Position numbers and translations under genes: made by a program | Source: Pseudomonadota bacterium | GTDB taxonomy: Bacteria; Desulfobacterota; Desulfobulbia; Desulfobulbales; Desulfobulbaceae | Assembly: GCA_009778235.1 (NCBI GenBank) | Contig: WRKE01000225.1 | Span: forward strand, 1-7,532 | Direction of reading: 5' to 3' | DNA length: 7,532 bases | The notes under the pieces: model-generated | What the model saw: the letters and a program-made list of their open reading frames with translations, nothing else | What the model was told of the DNA's origin: nothing | Database searches by the model: none | Shown: piece after piece, positions 1-5,671 of the stretch | Numbering within the stretch: position 1 is the stretch's first letter | How the letters are laid out: the number at the start of each line of letters is the position of its first letter

Positions 1-1196
1 GGGTGGCGGCCGACCGCACCATACACCGCCTGCAGGGGCACACCGTACCGTTCGGCCACTTTTCGGCACACCTCGTACTCCGGCGCGATGATCTCGCCGG
101 CCGGGGTGGCGATTTGCTTTGCCGCCAGCTCGCCCCAGGGGGTGGGCACGGTGACGGTTTTCCGGGGCAGGGTCATCCTCTCCTCCCGGCGCAGTCGCAG
201 GCCGATGGTACTGGTCTCGCTGAACAGCACCGTGGTGACGGCCAGCCGGGTGGCGGGCTCGGCGATCACCCGCAACAGAAAGCCGGGCCGCCCCTTTTTC
301 ATCTGGATCGGAATCAGGCAGACATCCAGGGCGCCGGCTGCCAGCAACCGCTCGCTGGTAAGGGGCCAGAATTCGGGGTTCCAGTCGTCGAGATGGGTCT
401 CGATCACCTCGACCATCTGCGCCTCGGCAGCCTCGACCCCCTCGCCGATCATCAGCCGGAGCAGATTGGGCCGGCCATCGTGCCGTACCAGGGAGCCCGC
501 GCCATAGCCGGTCCGGGCAAGGAGCATCGGCGGCATCGGTCCGAAATTACTCGCCAATTCACGGATCAGGGCCGCCCCGGTGGGGGTGACCAGTTCCTGG
601 TCAAGCTGTTCGCCATAGACCGGCACCCCGGCCAAAAGCCGGCAGACCGCCGGTCCGGGCAGGGGGATCTCGCCATGATCGCAGCTCACCCAGCCCTGCG
701 AGAGCGGCAGGGGCGAGCAGACCACCCGCTCGATACCTAAGAAGGCAAACCCGGCCACAGTGCCGACAATGTCGACGATGGCATCCACTGCCCCGACCTC
801 GTGGAAATGGATGGCCTCAACCGTGGTGCCATGGACCGCTGCTTCCGCCTCGGCCAGGCGGGTAAACACCTTAAGCGCCTTGTCCCGCACCTGGGGCGCC
901 AGGCTGGCTGCCATCAGCTGATCGGTGATCTCGGCCAGGTGGCGGTGCTGGTGATGATGCCCGCCGGGCTGGCGCCCATCATGGGGATGAAGGTGCTGAT
1001 CGCCGCCGGCCACGGTCACCTTGGTGGCGGCCAATCCTTGCACGACCTTGCGTTCCACCGCCAGCTCGACCCCAGACAGCCGCAACCCGGCCATGACCTC
1101 ACGGAGATAGTCCGCCGGTACGCCGGTGTCGATCAGGGCCCCGAGCAGCATGTCGCCGCTGACGCCGGAGAAACAATCAAGATACGCCGTTTGCAT
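1..1196 (-). CDS. larC: LarC, nickel-pincer cofactor nickel insertase (3' end cut by window edge)
   Basis: LarC family (TIGR00299/DUF111). In characterised members LarC is a CTP-dependent cyclometallase that places nickel in the pyridinium bis-thiocarboxylate mononucleotide, completing the nickel-pincer cofactor of LarA-type racemases and epimerases. I translated this frame by hand: it is open for 398 codons from ATG 1196 to the left edge and no stop is reached, so only a short C-terminal piece is probably missing. It begins MQTAYLDCFSGVSGDM, the usual family start. A histidine-rich loop lies at residues 68-86 (ten His). TPTGAAL is at 204-210, the acidic ETHLDDWNPE at 266-275 (family pattern close to NIDDM.PE), and MKKGRPG at 299-305. 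Start choice: the ATG overlaps the fmt stop (TGATG), with AGGA 7 bases upstream. N-terminal (LarC1-like) and C-terminal (LarC2-like) parts are fused in one unbroken frame. No larA, larB or larE is in the window, so the enzyme it serves is unknown. Confidence 0.93.
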   Translation of the reverse strand, partial: MQTAYLDCFSGVSGDMLLGALIDTGVPADYLREVMAGLRLSGVELAVERKVVQGLAATKVTVAGGDQHLHPHDGRQPGGHHHQHRHLAEITDQLMAASLAPQVRDKALKVFTRLAEAEAAVHGTTVEAIHFHEVGAVDAIVDIVGTVAGFAFLGIERVVCSPLPLSQGWVSCDHGEIPLPGPAVCRLLAGVPVYGEQLDQELVTPTGAALIRELASNFGPMPPMLLARTGYGAGSLVRHDGRPNLLRLMIGEGVEAAEAQMVEVIETHLDDWNPEFWPLTSERLLAAGALDVCLIPIQMKKGRPGFLLRVIAEPATRLAVTTVLFSETSTIGLRLRREERMTLPRKTVTVPTPWGELAAKQIATPAGEIIAPEYEVCRKVAERYGVPLQAVYGAVGRH

Positions 1197-2137
1197 CAGG
1201 AGATCCTGGTTCCAGGAAGAATGCGCAGCCCCCGCAGACAGGCGCCGGCATCCATTCGTTTCTTGCCCTCGGGCTGGATTTCCCGAATGAGCAGGCAGTC
1301 TTCGCCGGTGGACAGCAGCAAGCCCTGGTTGTCGGCCCGGCAGATGGCGCCGGGCGGGCAGCCAGCCTTGATCGGCACGACTTCGGGGGAGAAAAAACGA
1401 AACCGCTTACCATCGATGAACCCGTAGGCCGAAGGCCAGGGATCAAGCCCCCGGATCAAATTATGGAGGCGGCGGGCCGGCATGGTCCAGTCGAGATGGC
1501 CCATCTCCTTTTTGAGCATCGGCGCGTGGCTGGCCAAATTGTGCGCCTGGGGCCGGGCGGTCAGAGTGCCCTTTTTGAGGCGGGCCACAGCCTCGCCCAG
1601 CGCTTGCCCGCCCAGCAGGGCCAGGCGGCCGAACAGCTCGCCCGTTGTTTCCTGTCCGCCAATAGGGACAGTGGCGGTCAGCAGGATGTCCCCGGTGTCC
1701 AGACCGGCGTCCATCTGCATGATGGTGATGCCGGTCTCGGTCTCGCCGTTGATCACCGCCCACTGGATCGGGGCCGCTCCCCGGTACTTGGGCAGCAGCG
1801 ATCCGTGGATATTGATCGCGCCCAAGGGCGGCAGGTCGAGCAGGGGCTGGGGCAGGATTTTGCCGTAGGCGGCCACCACCAGCAAATCCGGCGCCAGGGC
1901 GTGCATTTCTTCCAGAAAAGACCCGGTACGCACCGATTCCGGCTGCAGCACCGGAATGCGGTGGTGTTCGGCCAGCACCTTAATCGGCGGCGGGCTCACT
2001 CTCTTACCCCGGCCTTGTTCCCGGTCGGGCTGGCAGACCACGGCCACCACCTCTTCCGGCCCTTCGAGCAGGGCCTGAAGCGAAGGCACGGCAAAATCAG
2101 GGGTGCCCATGAAGACGATCCGCAAGGGGGCGCTCAT
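1196..2137 (-). CDS. fmt: Methionyl-tRNA formyltransferase
   Basis: Transfers a formyl group from 10-formyltetrahydrofolate to the amino group of Met-tRNAfMet in the cytoplasm, producing the bacterial initiator tRNA. The protein has 313 residues, the usual family length (E. coli about 315). The N-terminal formyltransferase domain starts with RIVFMGTPDFAVPSL (residues 6-20). The catalytic region has INIHGSLLPKYRGAAPIQWA at 109-127, giving N109 and H111, and MQMDAGLDTGD at 140-150, giving D147. These match the Asn-His-Asp triad of the family. The C-terminal tRNA-binding domain follows, from roughly residue 205. The start ATG overlaps the def stop (ATGA), with AGGA 6 bases upstream, which suits translational coupling to def. 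Its stop overlaps the larC start by one base. Nothing is missing or unusual in the sequence; identification is secure. Confidence 0.97.
   Translation of the reverse strand: MSAPLRIVFMGTPDFAVPSLQALLEGPEEVVAVVCQPDREQGRGKRVSPPPIKVLAEHHRIPVLQPESVRTGSFLEEMHALAPDLLVVAAYGKILPQPLLDLPPLGAINIHGSLLPKYRGAAPIQWAVINGETETGITIMQMDAGLDTGDILLTATVPIGGQETTGELFGRLALLGGQALGEAVARLKKGTLTARPQAHNLASHAPMLKKEMGHLDWTMPARRLHNLIRGLDPWPSAYGFIDGKRFRFFSPEVVPIKAGCPPGAICRADNQGLLLSTGEDCLLIREIQPEGKKRMDAGACLRGLRILPGTRIS
1204..1217 (-). promoter_or_regulatory. Inverted repeat covering the larC ribosome binding site
   Basis: On the minus strand the last codons of fmt contain TCCTGGAACCAGGA, an inverted repeat with 6-base arms around AA. 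Because a 2-base loop is too tight, the real hairpin would have about 5 pairs and a 4-base loop. Its 3' arm contains AGGA, the best Shine-Dalgarno candidate for larC, 7 bases before its ATG. The same AGGA could also pair with the TCCT directly upstream of the larC start. Ribosomes finishing fmt would open either structure, which would suit translational coupling. The repeat is visible; the regulatory role is inferred. Confidence 0.35.
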
Positions 2138-2652
2138 TGCTGTTCCTGGAGGATCTTCTTGAGTTTTCTTTTGTACAGGGTGCGCTTCAGTGGACTGAGC
2201 CGGTCGATGAACAGGGTGCCGCGCAGGTGGTCGACCTCATGCTGGATGATGCGGGCATAGCGGTCTTCGGCGTCGAATTCCAGGGGATTGCCCTCCACAT
2301 CTTGGGCAGTGACGTGGATCTTGCGAAACCGCACCACCGTGGTGTAGCAGTCGATCACACTCAGACAGCCTTCTTCGCCGGTGACCCGGCCAACGCCTTC
2401 ACTGATCACCGGATTGACCAGGGTAATGTAGGTGCGAGTGTTTTCGGCTGGTTCGGCTGGGGAGCGGTCGACCACCACCACCTGCCGGGCAATGCCGATC
2501 TGGTTGGCCGCCAGGCCGACGCCGGGGGCGTGGTACATGGTTTCCGCCATGTCCATGACCAGGTTTTTGAGTTCCTGGTCAAAAACAGTGACGAGTTCCG
2601 CCTCTTGCCGCAGGACCGGATGCGGATAGGTGATGATCGTTCGTAGGGCCAT
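2134..2652 (-). CDS. def: Peptide deformylase
   Basis: Metal-dependent hydrolase that removes the formyl group from the N-terminal methionine of new proteins. Length is 172 residues, normal for a type 1 enzyme. All three signature motifs are present: GVGLAANQ (residues 44-51), EEGCLS (93-98) and QHEVDH (137-142). C96, H138 and H142 are the expected metal ligands and E139 the catalytic acid. The C-terminus is a basic helix (KRKLKK near 161-166), common in the family. This is the first gene of the def-fmt-larC operon, and def-fmt adjacency is very common in bacteria. The start MALRTIITYPHPVLR fits the family. The bases just before the ATG (ACACCGACAACT) contain no clear Shine-Dalgarno sequence, so initiation may be weak or use another signal. 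Confidence 0.97.
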   Translation of the reverse strand: MALRTIITYPHPVLRQEAELVTVFDQELKNLVMDMAETMYHAPGVGLAANQIGIARQVVVVDRSPAEPAENTRTYITLVNPVISEGVGRVTGEEGCLSVIDCYTTVVRFRKIHVTAQDVEGNPLEFDAEDRYARIIQHEVDHLRGTLFIDRLSPLKRTLYKRKLKKILQEQQ

Positions 2653-2686
2653 AGTTGTCGGTGTTTCTGGCGCCGGGGCGCTGTCA

Positions 2687-2714
2687 TTGGGTTTGAGGCA
2701 CCGTGGTATGTAAT
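2687..2714 (+). promoter_or_regulatory. Candidate promoter for the YkgJ-type gene
   Basis: On the plus strand TTGGGT (2687-2692) is followed after 16 bases by TGTAAT (2709-2714), a 5-of-6 match to TATAAT. Transcription would begin near 2721 and leave a leader of about 110 bases before the ATG at 2830. It overlaps the candidate minus-strand -10 box, so the two promoters could not both be occupied. The -35 match is poor (3 of 6) and confidence is low. Confidence 0.2.
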
Positions 2715-2735
2715 CAGTTTGCGGGCTAAAGTAAA
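2707..2735 (-). promoter_or_regulatory. Candidate sigma-70-like promoter for the def operon
   Basis: On the minus strand TTTACT (2735-2730) is followed after 17 bases by TACATA (2712-2707), about 55 bases before the def ATG. The -35 box matches TTGACA at 4 of 6 positions and the -10 box matches TATAAT at 3 of 6. It lies in the relatively AT-rich pocket of an otherwise GC-rich region, where the def operon needs a promoter. The match is weak and was found by eye. Confidence 0.25.
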
Positions 2736-2829
2736 GTATCTACGGCTTGTTGGGCGGATTTTGCGCGGTGGCCGCTTGTTTTTCGGAGTTTTTTTGTGTA
2801 GGGTGCTGGCCACTGTGGATGGATGCGAG

Positions 2830-3693
2830 ATGATTGAACAAGATGCGCTGGCACCTGGGCTGGCCCTGCTGCGGCAGCCGGTTCTGCCCTTGGTGGCCAT
2901 TGTCCAGTTTCTGTATTTGACCGGCGACTTCGGCTCAATGGCCGAGGTGATCGGCCAGTTGACCGAAGAGATCGAAACCCCCTTTGCCCGGTATCCGACT
3001 CCGGCCGCCGACCTGACCCCGTACGTCGATCTGCTTGCGCCCCTGGAGACCTTCAAGGCCGGAATCCCAAGAGCTGAACAGGTGGTCGGCTCCGACAACC
3101 AGCCGGTGGACCCCATGACCGCGACCACGGCTTTGGTGGCCCAAGAGGTCCTCACCCGCGAACTTTCGCGGATTAACAGCCTGCTCTGCGCGCCCTGCGG
3201 GTGCACGCTCTGCTGCGTCGGCCCGGAAGCGGCCATGGCCCACAGCTATTTTGAGATTCCGCTGCGGCCCGAGGAAACCGGCCTGTTTTCAGTGGGGCGG
3301 TTCGAATCTGAGAGCACAAGAAGCAAGCGGCCGGAGGATGAGCCGCCGCTTCGGCTGGATGGCCGGGAATTCTTCGACCAGGCCGGGCCAGTGCTGATCC
3401 GCTGGCGGCCCGGCTGGAGCCTGATCCTGCCCAGGGAAAGCCGCTGCCCCAACCTGGAGCCGTCCTCCGGCCACTGCCGGATATATGACCATCGGCCCCA
3501 GGTCTGCCGCCGGCCGCAGATTTTCCCCTATGTGGTGGAGCCGGCAACCTTTGAGAACCAGCCGGTGCTCCGCCTGCGAAAGACGCTGCTGGCCGTGGTG
3601 GACTGCCCTTATGTGCGCCAGCTCCAAGAGGAAATCGCGGCCTTTGCCGCGGCCTGCGAACTGGACATGATATTCAGGCACAACAAGGCCTGA
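2830..3693 (+). CDS. YkgJ-type cysteine cluster protein (putative Zn/Fe-chelating)
   Basis: The C-terminal two thirds carries the YkgJ/UPF0153 cysteine cluster, a family predicted to chelate zinc or iron but with no settled function. With ATG 2830 as start (287 residues), the visible ligands are C120, C123, C125, C128 and C129 in CAPCGCTLCC. C206, C216 and C226 lie in the typical CPNL...C.IYDHRPQVCR pattern, and C259 in DCPY. Residues 1-115 precede the cluster; I do not recognise a domain there beyond a hydrophobic helix at about 19-30. The start is uncertain: the frame is open back to TTG 2719, with in-frame GTG codons at 2803 and 2815. I chose the ATG because MIEQDALAPG gives a soluble-looking start and the upstream stretch overlaps the likely divergent control region. 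No start has a strong ribosome binding site. The gene reads towards plsY with a 39-base gap. A redox or maturation role would be speculation. Confidence 0.8.
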   Translation: MIEQDALAPGLALLRQPVLPLVAIVQFLYLTGDFGSMAEVIGQLTEEIETPFARYPTPAADLTPYVDLLAPLETFKAGIPRAEQVVGSDNQPVDPMTATTALVAQEVLTRELSRINSLLCAPCGCTLCCVGPEAAMAHSYFEIPLRPEETGLFSVGRFESESTRSKRPEDEPPLRLDGREFFDQAGPVLIRWRPGWSLILPRESRCPNLEPSSGHCRIYDHRPQVCRRPQIFPYVVEPATFENQPVLRLRKTLLAVVDCPYVRQLQEEIAAFAAACELDMIFRHNKA

Positions 3694-3699
3694 TTTTTT
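3674..3699 (+). terminator. Candidate intrinsic terminator across the YkgJ-type stop codon
   Basis: TCAGGC (3674-3679) and GCCTGA (3688-3693) form a 6-pair stem with an 8-base loop, followed directly by six T (3694-3699). This is the layout of a Rho-independent terminator. The stem is short with four G-C pairs, so it may only partly stop transcription. The 3' arm contains the TGA stop codon, so a terminating ribosome would cover it. If it works, plsY would be transcribed less than the upstream gene. Confidence 0.4.
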
Positions 3700-3732
3700 C
3701 GACCAACCATTGCCGTTTGCTTAAAGAACCCT

Positions 3733-4347
3733 ATGTTTTTCACCGCATCCGCGTGCATTCTCGGCTCATACCTGATCGGAGCCATCCCCTTTGGCCTGCT
3801 GTTGTCCCGCAAGAGCGGCATCGACATCCGCACCCAGGGCAGCAAGAACATCGGCGCCACCAACGTGACCCGTCTGCTCGGCAAGAAAATGGGCGGACTG
3901 ACCCTGGGTTGCGATGTGCTCAAGGGTTTTTTGCCGATGTTTGTCGTCGCCTTGTTGCTCCACGCCGATCCCAACCGCGATCTGGTGATTGCCCTCTGCG
4001 GCGCGGCCACGGTGCTTGGCCACATGTTTCCGGTCTATTTGCGTTTCAAGGGTGGCAAGGGGGTGGCCACCGCGCTTGGCGCCTTTCTCTACCTGGCGCC
4101 GCCGGCGGTGCTGAGCTGCCTGCTGGTCTTTGTGGTCTGCGTGTCTTTGTCCGGCTATGTCTCGCTGGGCTCGCTCCTCGGCTCGGCCTCGATTTTGGTC
4201 GTGCTGCTGCTGCTCCAGGTCCCGGCATGGAAATTTTGGCTGGCGGCCTTCATCGTCCTGCTGATCTGGCTCAAGCATCACCAGAACATCGGCCGCCTGC
4301 TCAACGGCACCGAAAAGAGCTGGCAGAAGAAAAAGGCTGATGAATGA
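3733..4347 (+). CDS. plsY: Acyl-phosphate:glycerol-3-phosphate acyltransferase PlsY
   Basis: Integral membrane enzyme that moves an acyl chain from acyl-phosphate to glycerol-3-phosphate, giving lysophosphatidate, the first step of phospholipid synthesis in most bacteria. Length is 204 residues, normal for the family. Three family motifs are clear. The first is GSKNIGATNVTR (36-47), with the Ser and Arg spaced as in characterised PlsY. The second is FKGGKGVAT (105-113). The third is KHHQNIGRLLNGTE (181-194). Hydrophobic segments lie near residues 6-25, 57-77, 84-103, 115-139, 144-163 and 166-180, consistent with a multi-pass protein, and the C-terminus is lysine-rich. The ribosome binding site is weak (AAAGA, 5 bases before the ATG). 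Its stop overlaps the next gene's start (ATGA), and upstream there is a possible weak terminator. The acyl-phosphate supplier PlsX is not in the window. Confidence 0.96.
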   Translation: MFFTASACILGSYLIGAIPFGLLLSRKSGIDIRTQGSKNIGATNVTRLLGKKMGGLTLGCDVLKGFLPMFVVALLLHADPNRDLVIALCGAATVLGHMFPVYLRFKGGKGVATALGAFLYLAPPAVLSCLLVFVVCVSLSGYVSLGSLLGSASILVVLLLLQVPAWKFWLAAFIVLLIWLKHHQNIGRLLNGTEKSWQKKKADE

Positions 4348-4682
4348 ACGCCAGAAAATGGCAGGCCATTGAACAGGCCCGGGAGGTGCTGCAGCTTCCC
4401 GAGCGGGCAAGCTTGGCCGAGATCAAGCGCAGCTACCGCCGGTTGAGCAAGCAGTACCATCCGGACGCCATTGCCAGCCGCCCAGAAGGCAGTGGCGAGT
4501 TGATGTATCGGATCACCGCGGCCTACGAGCTGCTGATTCAGTATTGCAATGAATATCAGGTTCCCCTGAAACGGGATGAGGCAGACGATGCCGATCTCGA
4601 CATTTATGATCCCGAGGATTGGTGGCAGGCCCGGTTCGGCCCGGACCCCTTGTGGGGCAGCCGCAAGCCCCGACGGCGATGA
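4344..4682 (+). CDS. Small J-domain (DnaJ-like) protein
   Basis: Protein of 112 residues with an N-terminal J domain at about residues 8-72. The HPD tripeptide needed to stimulate Hsp70 (DnaK) ATPase is at 39-41, between a basic helix II (EIKRSYRRLSKQY, 26-38) and helix III (54-71). There is no Gly/Phe-rich region, zinc finger or substrate-binding C-terminal domain, so this is a class III (type C) J protein and not DnaJ itself. The tail is acidic at 78-86 and then Trp/Pro-rich: YDPEDWWQARFGPDPLWG at 88-105, ending in a basic SRKPRRR. I recall similar tails in small J proteins of related bacteria, but cannot confirm this here. The start overlaps the plsY stop by 4 bases, with AAGG 7 bases upstream, which indicates co-translation with plsY. 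The target protein is unknown; its operon position hints at membrane or lipid-linked clients but does not prove it. Confidence 0.88.
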   Translation: MNARKWQAIEQAREVLQLPERASLAEIKRSYRRLSKQYHPDAIASRPEGSGELMYRITAAYELLIQYCNEYQVPLKRDEADDADLDIYDPEDWWQARFGPDPLWGSRKPRRR

Positions 4683-4783
4683 CCAGCCGCCATCTGTCAC
4701 TCAATCGTCGCTGTCCGTGAATCATTTTCCGCCGTGCCGCTCGGGCCGGATGCCCAGGCGCGGCCAGCCATAAGGAGGACGGG
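4683..4783 (+). other. Spacer between the J-protein gene and metF
   Basis: This 101-base non-coding stretch has no clear promoter boxes, no terminator with a T run, and is too short for a typical SAM riboswitch. GGCCG (4744-4748) and CGGCC (4761-4765) could pair across a 12-base loop just ahead of the metF ribosome binding site, but in DNA this GC-rich such a match may be chance. Read-through from plsY and the J-protein gene into metF is possible. Confidence 0.4.
4772..4778 (+). promoter_or_regulatory. Strong ribosome binding site of metF
   Basis: AAGGAGG, an essentially perfect complement of the 16S rRNA 3' end, stands 5 bases before the metF ATG. It fixes the start of metF and is by far the best Shine-Dalgarno sequence in the window. 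Confidence 0.9.
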
Positions 4784-5656
4784 ATGCAGATCCCTCAATT
4801 GATCAAAAAAAGCAGCCCCTTTGTTTCCCTGGAATTCTTCCCGCCCAAAAAACAGGAGGAATGGCCTGGCTTTTTGGAAACCGCCTGCGCGCTTAGCGGG
4901 CTGCAGCCGCTGTTTGTGTCGGTGACTTACGGCGCCGGCGGGTCCACCCAGTCCAATACCTTGGAGATCTGCGAACGGCTGGTCCGATCCTGCGGCTTTG
5001 AGGTCATGCCGCATCTGACCGGAGTTACGGCCAGCAGGGAAAAAATCGACGGATTTATCAAGGCGATCCGCGCCTTGGGGATCGACAATGTCCTGGCCTT
5101 GCGCGGCGACCGTCCCGCCGGCTACACTGGCACCGATGCCGAGCTGTTCGCCGCCTTTCCCCATGCTTCGGACCTGGTGGCCTACATCCGTCAGCACCAT
5201 CCCGGCCTGACCATCGGGGTGGCCGGATTTCCCGAGGCCCACGCCGAAGCCCCTTCTTTTGCCAACGACCTGGCGGTGATGCAGCGCAAGGTGGAATGCG
5301 GAGCCGATTTCGTCATCACCCAATTGTATTTCGACAACCGGGTCTATTTCGACTATGTCGACCGGTTGCGCGTCCGGGGCGTTACCGTGCCGGTCGTGCC
5401 GGGCATCCTCCCCATCCGCAACATGGCTTCTTTACGATTTGTTCTGGAGACGTGCAACGTCCGCATCCCCGGCCGCCTGATCAATGGACTGATCAAGGCC
5501 AATGAGCAGGGCGGCGCTGCGGCGGTATACGAAATCGGCGTGGCCCATGCCCGTGAGCAGGTCAAGGGCCTGCTTGATGGCGGCGCCCCCGGCGTGCATC
5601 TCTACACCCTCAATAAGGCGGACATGTGCCTGGAGGTCATGGACGGTTTGCTCTGA
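4784..5656 (+). CDS. metF: 5,10-methylenetetrahydrofolate reductase MetF
   Basis: FAD-dependent TIM-barrel enzyme that reduces 5,10-methylene-THF to 5-methyl-THF, the methyl donor for methionine synthesis. Length is 290 residues (E. coli MetF about 296). VSLEFFPPK at 14-22 contains E17, matching the catalytic Glu28 of E. coli. SVTYGAGGS (46-54), LTGVTAS (78-84) and LALRGDRP (104-111) follow, with D109 equivalent to Asp120, which tunes the flavin. IGVAGFPEAH lies at 144-153 and ITQLYFDN at 178-185, with Q180 in the folate-binding position. VPGILPI at 205-211 is the last signature. The start is set by AAGGAGG 5 bases upstream. Some anaerobes use MetF together with MetV in the Wood-Ljungdahl pathway. 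No metV, hdr or acs gene lies beside it here, so the neighbourhood fits a biosynthetic role better, though the whole genome would decide. It is convergent with the next gene. Confidence 0.96.
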   Translation: MQIPQLIKKSSPFVSLEFFPPKKQEEWPGFLETACALSGLQPLFVSVTYGAGGSTQSNTLEICERLVRSCGFEVMPHLTGVTASREKIDGFIKAIRALGIDNVLALRGDRPAGYTGTDAELFAAFPHASDLVAYIRQHHPGLTIGVAGFPEAHAEAPSFANDLAVMQRKVECGADFVITQLYFDNRVYFDYVDRLRVRGVTVPVVPGILPIRNMASLRFVLETCNVRIPGRLINGLIKANEQGGAAAVYEIGVAHAREQVKGLLDGGAPGVHLYTLNKADMCLEVMDGLL

Positions 5657-5671
5657 TGTCCCTTGCCTTTG

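Noticed and set aside
68..86. Histidine codon cluster considered as a nucleotide repeat (actual DNA about 939-995)
   Set aside because: The repeated CAC/CAT codons encode the known His-rich loop of LarC; residue numbers are given as the location. There is no periodic DNA repeat beyond it.
3..1427. Long plus-strand open frames opposite larC and the fmt end
   Set aside because: The minus strand in this stretch encodes LarC and Fmt with all family motifs. The plus frames give low-complexity Gly/Pro/Arg/His-rich sequence with no recognisable domain, as expected opposite GC-rich genes.
1463..2260. 265-codon plus-strand frame opposite fmt and def
   Set aside because: It is the antisense shadow of two confidently identified genes, spans their overlapping junction, and shows no motif or ribosome binding site.
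2406..3236. 276-codon minus-strand frame running from the def region across the intergenic space
   Set aside because: It overlaps def and the cysteine cluster gene in other frames, has a Ser/Arg/Thr-rich composition typical of a shifted frame, and would have to replace two genes with clear motifs.
4683..4783. S-box or other methionine-linked riboswitch before metF
   Set aside because: The spacer is only 101 bases, lacks the multi-stem layout and conserved core of SAM riboswitches, and has no terminator stem with a T run.
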